DNA of 64,000 bases from Sphingobacterium siyangense. GTDB lineage: Bacteria > Bacteroidota > Bacteroidia > Sphingobacteriales > Sphingobacteriaceae. The translations under genes and the position numbers were made by a program. The stretch is from NCBI RefSeq assembly GCF_007830445.1, contig NZ_VLKR01000003.1:124001-188000 (forward strand). Reading direction: 5' to 3'. Below, one piece after another: positions 52,815 to 61,944 of the stretch (position 1 is the stretch's first letter; the number at the start of each line of letters is the position of its first letter). Below the pieces are notes generated by a model. It saw only the letters and a program-made list of their open reading frames with translations. It had not been told where the DNA came from and did no database searches.

Positions 52815-54317
52815 TTAAGCGTCTTTCTTTATGAATCGCTTGAGCTGATTTCTTTCCATCAGAAATACACCTCCAATGTAAGCAATCAAAAGCCCATTAC
52901 CAACGAAGGTATTATGATTAAATACAAAATAGGATAGATAGGAGAAACATATTCCTACAACTATATACATCAGGATCTTGCCCAATTTATAAGGTATAGG
53001 ATAATGTTTTTGTCCCCATACATAAGATAGCACCACCATAGAAAAGTAGGCTAAAAATGTGACTATTGATGCTCCAACATAACTGTATCTAGGAATCAGA
53101 TAATAATTCGCAACGACAGTTATTCCTGCGCCTACCAATGAAATATACAAAGCGTACCGCGTTTGGTCAGAAAGCTTATACCATACCGAAAGATTCATAT
53201 AGATTCCCAGCAGCACATAATTGAATAGTAATAGCGGAACGATGAAAAGTCCAGACCAATATAAGTCACGAGTTTCCACATTTCCTTTAATAAAATACTT
53301 CAGCCAGTCAATATTCGCTGTAATCCCCAGCATAACTAACATCATGGCAATTACGAAATATTCCATAATCAACGCATAGGTCTTCTTTGCATTAGCATTT
53401 TTTGCATAAGAAAAGAAAAATGGTTCGGCACCCAATCGAAAAGCCTGAACAAAAATGCTCAGAAACATCGCTAATTTTCCAACGGCTCCATAGATCCCCA
53501 AATCGCGATCACCAATATCCTTAGGCAGGTAGATTGGCAACACAATTTTATCTAAATTTTCGTTGATGATATAAGAAATATTGGCAATTAAAATCGGAAA
53601 GCTATACGATAGCATCTTTAAGATTAGCTGCTTTTCGGGTTTAAAATAAAACCCTTTCATTTCAGGCAGGAGCAATAGAAAGGTTGCTGCACTTGCCACA
53701 ATATTAGAAATAAATATATAACCTATCCATTCATTTCTATACCAACCGGAACACCAAGTGCCCAAAGCACCACCATCTTTTATCAGATAGGGAACTAGCG
53801 CAATAAAGAATAGGTTAAGCATAACCATAATACCGATGTTGGCCAATTTAATAGCACCAAATCGAATAGGCCTTCCCTCCGATCTCAATTTCGCAAAAGG
53901 AACAATAGCTAAAGCATCCAATGCCAATATGAGGGCGAAATACTTCACATAGCTCTCGTAATCGGCATTGTAAGTTCCCTTATTCAACCAGCTACCAATA
54001 GTGCCAGCAAAGACTATGGCCGTAATAAAAAATAATGTTGCCAAAGAGGCAATGACGATAAAACTGTTATTGAAAACCTGCTTTTTATCCTTTTCTTCGA
54101 CTTTTTGGAGAAACCTAAAAAAAGTTGTTTCCATACCAAATGCCAAAACGGCATTGATCATGGATGCCCAGGCGTACATATGAGTAAATATTCCGTAGGA
54201 CGCAGGTGGATATTTGAGGACATACAATGGCGTCATGACGAAATACAGCATACGGGCTATAATCGTACTCAGGCCATAAATCATGGTCTGTCCGGCGAAT
54301 TTTTTAAGTACTGACAA
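52815..54317 (-). CDS. Polysaccharide/lipid flippase of the MATE/Wzx (MurJ-like) superfamily
   Basis: A 500-residue membrane protein with about 14 hydrophobic helices. The start FAGQTMIYGLSTIIARMLYFVMTPLY and the paired-helix repeat pattern are those of polysaccharide biosynthesis (Wzx-like) flippases, which move undecaprenyl-linked sugars across the inner membrane. It has no flanking glycosyltransferase genes, so the cargo is unknown. It is followed on the same strand by no other gene; the acylphosphatase gene lies 11 bases upstream. Confidence 0.88.
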   Translation of the reverse strand: MSVLKKFAGQTMIYGLSTIIARMLYFVMTPLYVLKYPPASYGIFTHMYAWASMINAVLAFGMETTFFRFLQKVEEKDKKQVFNNSFIVIASLATLFFITAIVFAGTIGSWLNKGTYNADYESYVKYFALILALDALAIVPFAKLRSEGRPIRFGAIKLANIGIMVMLNLFFIALVPYLIKDGGALGTWCSGWYRNEWIGYIFISNIVASAATFLLLLPEMKGFYFKPEKQLILKMLSYSFPILIANISYIINENLDKIVLPIYLPKDIGDRDLGIYGAVGKLAMFLSIFVQAFRLGAEPFFFSYAKNANAKKTYALIMEYFVIAMMLVMLGITANIDWLKYFIKGNVETRDLYWSGLFIVPLLLFNYVLLGIYMNLSVWYKLSDQTRYALYISLVGAGITVVANYYLIPRYSYVGASIVTFLAYFSMVVLSYVWGQKHYPIPYKLGKILMYIVVGICFSYLSYFVFNHNTFVGNGLLIAYIGGVFLMERNQLKRFIKKDA

Positions 54318-54328
54318 GGCGAAAAGAC

Positions 54329-54610
54329 TTAAGATTGAACTCTTTTAACTACTTCAAAATTGGAGAAGCCCTTCATTTCGCCTTCCTTTACCTCAACACT
54401 TTCAACGATTGCACCCTCGGGTCCTTCTTGGCAGAACTCCAATAGTGAATCTAGCGCAAAATCGTCGCCCTCGCCCTCTATATAGACAGAACCATCTTTT
54501 AAATTGACAACAAAGCCTCTAACACCGACTTGATCTGCAACCGCCTTGGTTGTCAATCTAAAAAAGACACCCTGTACTTTACCTCTTATTGAAATATTCA
54601 AATGTTTCAT
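54329..54610 (-). CDS. Acylphosphatase
   Basis: A 93-residue enzyme hydrolysing acylphosphates. The catalytic Arg lies in GKVQGVFFR, and the catalytic Asn in GFVVNLKDGSVYIEGEG; both signature regions are intact. Length is typical. It lies 11 bases upstream of the flippase gene on the same strand and probably shares its transcript, as in other Bacteroidota. Confidence 0.93.
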   Translation of the reverse strand: MKHLNISIRGKVQGVFFRLTTKAVADQVGVRGFVVNLKDGSVYIEGEGDDFALDSLLEFCQEGPEGAIVESVEVKEGEMKGFSNFEVVKRVQS

Positions 54611-54650
54611 CTGTAACTTATTTTTTCTTCCATCGGTCAGATGGAACTTA

Positions 54651-54682
54651 CCATGACTATAGTTTCGTTATTATAGTCATGG
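54651..54682. repeat. Perfect 11-bp inverted repeat between the amidohydrolase and acylphosphatase genes
   Basis: CCATGACTATA (54651-54661) and TATAGTCATGG (54672-54682) are exact reverse complements around a 10-base loop. No T-run follows on the minus strand. It could be a terminator variant or an operator; it shares GACTATAGT with the ssb palindromes. Confidence 0.55.
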
Positions 54683-54728
54683 ACGGTTCAATAAGAGCAA
54701 AAGTACAGAAGTTTTGGGGAATTAAATA

Positions 54729-55904
54729 CTACGCTAAACGTTTTACCTTAACATCTTCATTTAGGCGCATGTGTTCCATACCTTGCAACAACACAATCCC
54801 AGGTTTTTTACCCACTTCAAGGGAGCCAAATTCATCCTCAATGTTCAACGCGATAGCACCATTGATTGTAGCCCATTGAATAGTCTGCAAGAAATCCAGA
54901 TCCTCAAAGTGCGCATGCAATACCTTTAGCTCCTCCAAAATGGACAATGTATCGTTTGAAGCTAAACTGTCCGTTCCGATTACTAAACGCTGTCCGGCAT
55001 TCATAAAATTCTGAACCTTTGGCAATGTTCCCTCAATATAAAGGTTGGCCTTTGGACAGAGACACCACATCACATCACGATCCATACGTTCTACGAAATC
55101 CAAATCTTTAAGAGAGGTATAGGTGTTATGAACCAACAATAATTTATTTGGATAAGGCAAATAAGGAAGATAAGACTGAATCGAATTTCTTGCCTGCGCC
55201 TTAATCGCATCAGCATTTTTTCCTATACTTTTATAAAAGTCCAAGAACTCACCCATTTTATAACGGAACAGTTTATTCTCCTCTTCACTTTCTTGATTGT
55301 GAATACTGATAATATTTGTTTCCGGAACCATCTTCTTGAATTTTTTAAAAAGGACCTTCGAACAAGAATAGGGAGCGTGCGGAGTAATGGATACATGCCC
55401 ATTCCTAAACTCTTGGGTCAACGATTTAGCCTCCTTTAACTTAAAGTCAGCTTCTTCAGGTTCAATTCCGAGCACCTCCACAAATGTGTGATATAATATC
55501 TGTGAATCTTCCTTCAATTTTGAAGAATTATCAGTGTTGGCGTGATCTCCGACTGCGACAATACCATTTTCGTACATATCTCGATCGGCTTTGGCCATAG
55601 CGTCATCTATTTTTTTCATCGATGCCGACCGCGTTGTCATCACCTTACTGAGAAAGCTCGGAAGCCCCGTACCTTTAGGAACAATACCTTTCATATGCGA
55701 CAATTCAATGTGGCAATGTGCATTGATAAAACCTGGAATTATCACTCCTTCATATCTCTCAACCTTCGTTTTATCTGAAGGTGTAAATGAAGTTGGGTCA
55801 TAGATACCTTGAATTACCCCCTCCTCATCTACCGAAACAATACCGTCTTTTATTGGCATTGAAGTAATCGGCAGAATATAATTAGCGCTTAAATATTTTA
55901 ACAT
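54729..55904 (-). CDS. Metal-dependent amidohydrolase (deaminase-like)
   Basis: A 391-residue amidohydrolase-superfamily enzyme. Metal ligands are visible: HCHIELSHMKG in strand 1, HAPYSC, LVHNTYT and GTDSLASND. The NAHCHIEL motif (Glu after His) and CPKANLYIEG resemble aminodeoxyfutalosine or S-adenosylhomocysteine/chlorohydrolase-type deaminases. Nothing nearby points to futalosine-pathway menaquinone synthesis, so substrate is left open. The gene is upstream of the acylphosphatase-flippase pair on the same strand. Confidence 0.85.
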   Translation of the reverse strand: MLKYLSANYILPITSMPIKDGIVSVDEEGVIQGIYDPTSFTPSDKTKVERYEGVIIPGFINAHCHIELSHMKGIVPKGTGLPSFLSKVMTTRSASMKKIDDAMAKADRDMYENGIVAVGDHANTDNSSKLKEDSQILYHTFVEVLGIEPEEADFKLKEAKSLTQEFRNGHVSITPHAPYSCSKVLFKKFKKMVPETNIISIHNQESEEENKLFRYKMGEFLDFYKSIGKNADAIKAQARNSIQSYLPYLPYPNKLLLVHNTYTSLKDLDFVERMDRDVMWCLCPKANLYIEGTLPKVQNFMNAGQRLVIGTDSLASNDTLSILEELKVLHAHFEDLDFLQTIQWATINGAIALNIEDEFGSLEVGKKPGIVLLQGMEHMRLNEDVKVKRLA

Positions 55905-56123
55905 TTTATCTCCTCACTATCAATTTAGTAACTAAAATTTTTTGACCTGTATGAATACATACCTTTAGTAGAAAAATTCATGCCAAGGTACCTAAAAAGA
56001 ACAATAAATACCAAAAACAACAATTTGCACAAATTTTTAACCAAAAAGAAATAATACCGCAAATCCGCTCTTTTTCATTTGTCATAAATTACTTCTTTAT
56101 ACTTCATTTCAATTTTAAATTTA
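55905..56123. other. Divergent intergenic region upstream of the TPP riboswitch
   Basis: AT-rich with no gene. It separates the amidohydrolase gene (minus) from the riboswitch-receptor transcript (plus). Confidence 0.5.
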
Positions 56124-56131
56124 TATATTTG
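56124..56131 (+). promoter_or_regulatory. -7 box of the TPP-riboswitch transcript
   Basis: TATATTTG matches TAnnTTTG, with transcription expected near 56135, just before the riboswitch. Confidence 0.55.
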
Positions 56132-56137
56132 CAGCAT

Positions 56138-56248
56138 CGAATAGGGGTGCCTTGTTTTGTCAGGAACACAAATAAAGGCTGAGATTATACCCAACAGATT
56201 AAATTCTGTACACCTGATCCAGATAATGCTGGCGTAGGGAGAGGTTAG
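56138..56248 (+). ncRNA. Thiamine pyrophosphate (TPP) riboswitch
   Basis: The thi-box core is visible: GGGGTGCC, then AAAGGCTGAGATTATACCC, ACACCTGATCCAGATAATGCTGGCGTAGGGA. It precedes a TonB-dependent receptor gene by 65 bases. TPP binding should shut off this receptor when thiamine is plentiful. No intrinsic terminator follows within the leader, so control is probably at translation initiation. Confidence 0.93.
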
Positions 56249-56312
56249 TTAAATAGTGCGGTCGTAGTAACCCCTTGCTATGATTTGTTTAACTCAAACA
56301 AAATACATTACC

Positions 56313-58748
56313 ATGATCAAATTTTTGATTTGTAGCTCCTTAGCTACTATTTCAAGCCAAATTGCCATTGCGCAACAAAATCTGACAATTAAAGCTGTAG
56401 ACAATACCAATCAGACCCCCTTACAGTATGTTTCCATATCTATAGATGGACAAGCATCCTTTGCTGGCCAATCGGACAAAAATGGGCTGATTAAACTATA
56501 TCGTATCAATACAGGTAAGCACCAGATCCAGGTATCTTCTCTTGGATATAAAACATGGAGCCAAAATGTGGATGTTAAAGACAATTTGGAGCTTACGGTA
56601 GCGTTAGAACCTAGTACAATTCAAATGGAAGAGGTGCTTGTTCAATCTACCCGTGCCAAAAGAAATGCTCCTACAACCTTTAAAAACATCTCCAAAGAAG
56701 AAATAACACGTAACAACCTCGGCCAGGATATCCCATTCCTTTTAAATCAGACTCCATCCGTGCAGGTCAATTCCGATGCCGGGGCAGGCATAGGTTATAC
56801 CGGAATGACAATCAGGGGATCAGATAATCAACGAATCAACGTAACATTAAATGGAATCCCTTTAAATGATGCCGAGAGCATGGGTTCATTTTTTGTAAAC
56901 CTTCCCGACTTTGCCTCTTCTACCGAGAGCATCCAAGTTCAGCGTGGTATTGGGACTTCGACGAATGGTGCCGGATCATTTGGAGCCTCATTAAATATTC
57001 AGTCCAATACGTTAGTCGAAACCCCTTACGCAGAGCTCAACAATTCATTTGGCTCCTACAATACCTGGAAAAATACAGTCAAGGTAGGTACCGGGCTAAT
57101 TAACGACAAATTTGCCTTCAATGCCAGATTATCTCGAATCAGTAGCGATGGTTATATCGAAAGAGGTAGTTCAGACTTACAGTCTTTTTATGTGGACGGA
57201 GGTTATTATGGCAAGAAACATATTTTAAAAGGAATTGTATTCTGGGGAAAAGAAAAGACATATCAAGCCTGGAATGGCGTTCCCGAACCATTGATTACTG
57301 GCGATCGATCACGCATGGATGACTATGCAGATAATGCACTCGAAATCTCGGGCGCAGAGAAAGATCGTTTCATGAACGCCGGCCGGAATTATAATCTATA
57401 TACGTATCAAAATCAAACAGATAATTATACGCAGAAACATCATCAACTTCATTATACCAATATCCTGAACGACAAATTGACGCTCAATACAGCCCTACAC
57501 TATACAAGAGGTTATGGTTACTATGAAGAAATGAGACCCGGAGATAAACTAAGTAAATACGGCTTGCCTAACGTCATCATTGGTAAAGATACCATACAAA
57601 AAACAGATCTCGTCCGCAGGAGATGGCTTGATAATTATTTTTATGGCATGACCTATGCCCTAAATTACAGACCGAATGATCAGCTTGAAATTACTTGGGG
57701 TGGAGCTTATAATCAATACAAAGGAAAACATTATGGCCAGGTGATTTGGGCACAATATGCATCAACAGGTTTTCTTGACGATAAATATTACTTCGGGAAA
57801 TCACAAAAAAATGATTTCAGTAATTTCTTAAAGGTCGATTATAAACTAGATAAGTGGATATTAATGGCCGATATTCAATATCGGAATGTAGATTACCACA
57901 TGTATGGTGATGATGATAAGGTGAAAAATTATAATTATCATCCTAAGTTTAATTTCTTAAACCCTAAAGCTGGTGCAACTTATTTGCTAAATGACCATTC
58001 AAATGTATACGCTTCCTATGCCTTTGCACAAAAAGAACCTGTTCGCAAGGATTTTATAGAGAAAAATAGCGCCTTACCAGACCCTACCCCAGAGAAAATG
58101 CAGGACATCGAATTTGGCTATCGCTTTACAAATGAAAAATTCAACATCGGATTGAATGGGTATGGCATGTTTTACAAGGATCAGTTGATCCCAACAGGTG
58201 AAATCAGTGATACTGGCTCTCCAATTCGACAAAATGTCAAAGATAGCTATAGAATGGGACTTGAATTCGATGGATCATGGAACATCAGCAAACAGTTCAA
58301 CTGGAAAGCAACAGCTAGTTTCAGCCAAAATAAAATTAAAGACTTTGAAGAGGTAATCGGTAATACAAGGATATTTTATTCGAAAACAGACATTGCTTTA
58401 TCTCCGGGAACGATTTTGTCAAGTAATTTTTCTTATAGTCCGATAACATCACTGACATTCTCTCTACTATCCAAATTTGTAGGAAGACAATATCTAGATA
58501 ATTCATCTGCGAAAGAGAGGAGCATTTCCTCTTATTTTGTCAACAATCTGTTAGCAAATTATAGCTTTACAGCATTAGGTATCAAAAACATCAGTGCAAC
58601 TTTACAGGTCAACAACATCTTAAACGAAAAGTACGAAGCCAATGGCTACACCTTCGGTTGGATGGAAGGTGATACCCGAAAATATTATAATTTCTATTTC
58701 CCACAAGCACCAACAAATTTCCTATTGGGCCTGAATTTCAAATTTTAG
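56313..58748 (+). CDS. TonB-dependent outer-membrane receptor, thiamine (pyrophosphate) uptake
   Basis: An 811-residue receptor. The ATG at 56313 gives a signal peptide (SSLATISSQIAIAQ). Residues about 22-105 are a carboxypeptidase-regulatory-like domain common in Bacteroidota; the plug follows (about 125-235, PFLLNQTPSVQVNSDAGAG), then the beta-barrel with a C-terminal aromatic strand ending LNFKF. TPP-riboswitch control indicates it imports thiamine, its phosphate or a precursor. No SusD partner or thi gene is adjacent. Confidence 0.93.
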   Translation: MIKFLICSSLATISSQIAIAQQNLTIKAVDNTNQTPLQYVSISIDGQASFAGQSDKNGLIKLYRINTGKHQIQVSSLGYKTWSQNVDVKDNLELTVALEPSTIQMEEVLVQSTRAKRNAPTTFKNISKEEITRNNLGQDIPFLLNQTPSVQVNSDAGAGIGYTGMTIRGSDNQRINVTLNGIPLNDAESMGSFFVNLPDFASSTESIQVQRGIGTSTNGAGSFGASLNIQSNTLVETPYAELNNSFGSYNTWKNTVKVGTGLINDKFAFNARLSRISSDGYIERGSSDLQSFYVDGGYYGKKHILKGIVFWGKEKTYQAWNGVPEPLITGDRSRMDDYADNALEISGAEKDRFMNAGRNYNLYTYQNQTDNYTQKHHQLHYTNILNDKLTLNTALHYTRGYGYYEEMRPGDKLSKYGLPNVIIGKDTIQKTDLVRRRWLDNYFYGMTYALNYRPNDQLEITWGGAYNQYKGKHYGQVIWAQYASTGFLDDKYYFGKSQKNDFSNFLKVDYKLDKWILMADIQYRNVDYHMYGDDDKVKNYNYHPKFNFLNPKAGATYLLNDHSNVYASYAFAQKEPVRKDFIEKNSALPDPTPEKMQDIEFGYRFTNEKFNIGLNGYGMFYKDQLIPTGEISDTGSPIRQNVKDSYRMGLEFDGSWNISKQFNWKATASFSQNKIKDFEEVIGNTRIFYSKTDIALSPGTILSSNFSYSPITSLTFSLLSKFVGRQYLDNSSAKERSISSYFVNNLLANYSFTALGIKNISATLQVNNILNEKYEANGYTFGWMEGDTRKYYNFYFPQAPTNFLLGLNFKF

Positions 58749-58765
58749 AAACAATTTATTTAAAT

Positions 58766-58810
58766 AAAAAAACGTCTCTTTTTTCCTGAGGAAGCAAGAG
58801 ACGTTTTTTA
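58766..58810 (+). terminator. Intrinsic terminator after the TonB receptor
   Basis: AAAAACGTCTCTT pairs with AAGAGACGTTTTT across a 15-base loop, followed by T-rich sequence. Confidence 0.85.
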
Positions 58811-58888
58811 TTTAATATGGTGGATAAATTGCACATTACATCGTGTTTAACAATCGGAATTTTTACCTTTGGTTTTATACTTTTCATT

Positions 58889-59347
58889 ATGCGCGCAGTT
58901 ATACAACGAGTGAAAAACGCCTCTTGTACGGTAGATAATCAGATTACAGGCCAGATCCAGAAGGGTTTAATGATTTTATTAGGAGTTGAAGAAGCAGACA
59001 CAACAGAAGATCTTAAATGGTTAGGACAGAAATTCATCAACTTACGCATCTTCGAGGATGAACAGGGCTTGATGAATAAATCGATACAGGATATAGACGG
59101 AAATATCTTACTCATCTCACAATTCACCCTCTTTGCTCAAACAAAAAAAGGAAACAGACCTTCTTTTATCAGAGCAGCAAAACCGGATAAAGCCAAACCA
59201 ATGTATGAAGAGATGGCTTTATTGTTAAGTCAATTGCTCCAAAAAGAGGTTCAACTGGGCATATTCGGAGCAGATATGAAAATCGACCTACTGAATGATG
59301 GTCCAGTTACCATCGTCATGGATACAAAAGATAAGGACAACTTTTAA
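58889..59347 (+). CDS. dtd: D-aminoacyl-tRNA deacylase
   Basis: A 152-residue enzyme removing D-amino acids from mischarged tRNA. The family start MRAVIQRVKNASCTV is at 58889; an earlier in-frame start adds a hydrophobic leader and is rejected. The catalytic SQFTL motif and the NRPSF-type motif (KKGNRPSFIRAA) are both present. A TACCTTTG box at 58864-58871 may be its promoter. It is followed 16 bases later by mazG. Confidence 0.94.
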   Translation: MRAVIQRVKNASCTVDNQITGQIQKGLMILLGVEEADTTEDLKWLGQKFINLRIFEDEQGLMNKSIQDIDGNILLISQFTLFAQTKKGNRPSFIRAAKPDKAKPMYEEMALLLSQLLQKEVQLGIFGADMKIDLLNDGPVTIVMDTKDKDNF

Positions 59348-59363
59348 TTTTTTATTGAAAAAG

Positions 59364-59690
59364 ATGACAATTAAAGAAGCACAAGACATTATTGACAAAT
59401 GGATCAATAGTACCGGAGTACGTTATTTCAACGAACTGACAAACACCGCTATACTCATGGAAGAAGTCGGTGAGGTTGCCCGAATAATGGCTCGGCAATA
59501 CGGAGAGCAATCTTTCAAAAAATCAGACAAAGAAGTCAATTTAGCAGATGAAATGGCCGATGTATTATTCGTTTTGATGTGTCTTGCCAATCAAACGGGA
59601 ATTGATCTAACAGAAGCTCTGGAACAAAATCTTCAAAAGAAATCAATTCGGGATGCCGACCGCCATAAAAACAACGAAAAACTTAAATAA
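59364..59690 (+). CDS. MazG-like nucleotide pyrophosphohydrolase
   Basis: A 108-residue protein of the MazG/all-alpha NTP pyrophosphatase family. Metal-binding pairs EEVGEV and DEMADV are present. It probably hydrolyses non-canonical or excess NTPs as a house-cleaning enzyme. It is short compared with two-domain E. coli MazG and belongs to the single-domain type. It is cotranscribed with dtd (16-base gap). Confidence 0.9.
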   Translation: MTIKEAQDIIDKWINSTGVRYFNELTNTAILMEEVGEVARIMARQYGEQSFKKSDKEVNLADEMADVLFVLMCLANQTGIDLTEALEQNLQKKSIRDADRHKNNEKLK

Positions 59691-59752
59691 TTGGAGATAG
59701 TATTGTTTGTACAACTCTTTGAGATAATATTTAAAGTTTTAAATCGAATACG

Positions 59753-61453
59753 ATGTATAAATTCATAACCTATTCGCTCATAGCGAGCATATGCCTTGCC
59801 TCTTGTGCGACAAAACAACAGCTAAATTCTAAGGTCGAGCAGGCCAGTACTTTTAATAAGGCTGCCGTAGTCACAGCGCATCCTTTGGCTTCAGAAGTCG
59901 GCGTAAAGATTTTAAAACAAGGTGGAAATGCAATAGATGCTGCAGTTGCCGTGCAATTTGCTTTGGCAGTTGTTTATCCAAATGCAGGAAATATTGGCGG
60001 CGGCGGCTTTATGCTCTATCGCGATCATCGGGGTAATTTAGATGCCCTAGATTTTCGTGAGAAAGCTCCTCAAAAAGCATCCCGGGATATGTATCTCGAT
60101 GCCCAAGGTAATGTTATTCCTGAGTTGAGTCTTTACAGTCAATTGGCCTCAGGCATCCCTGGGTCTGTTGCCGGTATGTGGGAAGCACACAGAAAGTATG
60201 GCAAGTTGCAATGGAAAGATCTCGTACTCCCAGCAATACAGCTCGCCAGAACAGGTTTTAAAATCAGTCAACGACAAGCCAATGAGTTTGAAAGCCATAA
60301 AGATCGTTTTGTCAAGCTGAATCCCTCTGGTGCTGCAATTATCAAAACCACAGCTTGGAAAACAGCTGACCCATTTATCCAGGAGGAACTCGCGAAAACG
60401 CTGGAAAGAATCGCAATAGAAGGGCGAGACGGCTTCTATAAAGGTAAAACGGCCGACTTAATTGTTGCCGAAATGGACAAAGGGAAAGGCATTATCAATC
60501 ATCAAGATTTACTGGATTATCAGGCAATTTGGCGTACCCCAATTTCCACAAATTACAGGGGGCACAAAGTTATTTCCATGCCGCCGCCTTCGAGTGGGGG
60601 AACATCTCTTTTGGCCTTGCTCAAATCAGTCGAACAGTTTCCACTTCAACGCTGGGGCTTTCAAACCGATTCAACCATTCGTGTCATGGTCGAAGCTGAA
60701 CGCTATGTATATGCCAATCGGGCCAAATATTTAGGAGATCCTGATTTTATTAGGGTACCCGTCCAACAGCTTATTGACTCCAGCTCAAATGCACATAAAC
60801 TCAATTCATTCAATTTCCGTAAAGCGACATTAAGCAAAGATGTCAATGCAGATGTCATTCCTGGCTATGAAAGTGAACAAACGACACATTTCAATATCGT
60901 AGACGAGCAAGGGAATGCAGTATCCATTACAACAACACTCAATGATTCTTATGGCTCGGGAGTATTTGTGGCCGGCGCAGGTTTTCTCCTAAACAATGAA
61001 ATGGATGATTTCTCTGTGAAGACCGGTGTCCCAAACATGTATGGGCTTACAGGGGAAAAAGCGAACGAGATTCAGCCCGGCAAAAGAATGCTCAGCTCAA
61101 TGACACCCACTATTGTAGAAAAAGATGGCAAACTATTCATGGTTGTGGGAACCCCGGGGGGATCAACCATCATTACCTCTGTTTTTCAGACTATCCTCAA
61201 CGTTATTGACTTCCGACAAAATGCACAATCTGCTGTGAGCCTGCCAAGATTTCATCATCAATGGCTTCCTGATCGCATTGATGTCGAAAATAACGCTATC
61301 AATTCCAATTTACGTGGCCAATTGACAAAAGATGGCTATACGATAAATCCGAGAGGGGCAATCGGCCGTGTGGAGAATATACTTGTATTACCAAATGGTA
61401 AATTACAGACAGGAGCCGACCCACGTGGAGACGATACAGCGAAAGGTTATTAG
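59753..61453 (+). CDS. ggt: Gamma-glutamyltranspeptidase lipoprotein
   Basis: A 566-residue Ntn-hydrolase with a lipoprotein signal (LIASICLASC, Cys18). The precursor cleaves itself before the first Thr in SEQTTHFNIVDE; the small subunit then has GNAVSITTTLNDSYGSGV and the glutamate-binding PGKRMLSSMTPTIV region and GTPGGSTI. It transfers or hydrolyses gamma-glutamyl groups from glutathione in the periplasm. It follows mazG by 62 bases. Confidence 0.95.
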   Translation: MYKFITYSLIASICLASCATKQQLNSKVEQASTFNKAAVVTAHPLASEVGVKILKQGGNAIDAAVAVQFALAVVYPNAGNIGGGGFMLYRDHRGNLDALDFREKAPQKASRDMYLDAQGNVIPELSLYSQLASGIPGSVAGMWEAHRKYGKLQWKDLVLPAIQLARTGFKISQRQANEFESHKDRFVKLNPSGAAIIKTTAWKTADPFIQEELAKTLERIAIEGRDGFYKGKTADLIVAEMDKGKGIINHQDLLDYQAIWRTPISTNYRGHKVISMPPPSSGGTSLLALLKSVEQFPLQRWGFQTDSTIRVMVEAERYVYANRAKYLGDPDFIRVPVQQLIDSSSNAHKLNSFNFRKATLSKDVNADVIPGYESEQTTHFNIVDEQGNAVSITTTLNDSYGSGVFVAGAGFLLNNEMDDFSVKTGVPNMYGLTGEKANEIQPGKRMLSSMTPTIVEKDGKLFMVVGTPGGSTIITSVFQTILNVIDFRQNAQSAVSLPRFHHQWLPDRIDVENNAINSNLRGQLTKDGYTINPRGAIGRVENILVLPNGKLQTGADPRGDDTAKGY

Positions 61454-61509
61454 ATTAAAAATGATTAAACTATTTGATGCAATCCCTATCTTACAAGAAA
61501 CAACATATT

Positions 61510-61884
61510 ATGATTCAAAGGAACTACAACAGGATTTTCAGAGCAACATTAGCGACCATATTTACGTTGATTTTATTTTCAAACTGCAAAATACTTCAAG
61601 GGCCTGATCTTACAAAGATACAAGTTGGTATGACCAAAGCACAAGTTATTCAAAAACTTGGAAAACCAGACGCTATTGTGGCTGCTAAGAAGTATCAGGA
61701 AGGCATCTTAGAAATATACGAATATAATACTCCTCAACTTGAAAATCCAGTAGATTCAGCCTCAGGATTTCGTCAATATTGGTTACATTTTTTTAATGAC
61801 GAGCTGCAGGAATGGGGTACTAAACGTAATTATTCACCTCGAGAATACGATCATTATTACGAGAAATACAGAAGGCGTCATTAA
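61510..61884 (+). CDS. Small lipoprotein with BamE/SmpA-OmlA-like fold
   Basis: A 124-residue protein from the ATG at 61510. A lipoprotein-type signal (ATIFTLILFSNC) is followed by the SmpA/OmlA-like start DLTKIQVGMTKAQVIQKLGKPD, the hallmark of BamE-like domains, and a conserved EIYEYNT segment. Outer-membrane assembly is a possible role, but the family also contains unrelated lipoproteins. It ends close to a terminator and converges on groEL. Confidence 0.75.
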   Translation: MIQRNYNRIFRATLATIFTLILFSNCKILQGPDLTKIQVGMTKAQVIQKLGKPDAIVAAKKYQEGILEIYEYNTPQLENPVDSASGFRQYWLHFFNDELQEWGTKRNYSPREYDHYYEKYRRRH

Positions 61885-61894
61885 GTACAAGGCA

Positions 61895-61931
61895 TAAAAA
61901 AACCTGTTATCTTAGATAACAGGTTTTTTTT
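61895..61931. terminator. Bidirectional terminator between the BamE-like gene and groEL
   Basis: AAACCTGTTATC and GATAACAGGTTT stem around a short loop with A-run and T-run flanks. It ends the dtd-mazG-ggt-BamE transcript and the groESL transcript. Confidence 0.9.
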
Positions 61932-61944
61932 ATAAGGATGAATC

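Noticed and set aside
58817..58888. N-terminal hydrophobic extension of dtd
   Set aside because: Dtd is cytosolic and its conserved start is MRAVIQRV at 58889; the extension covers the predicted promoter.
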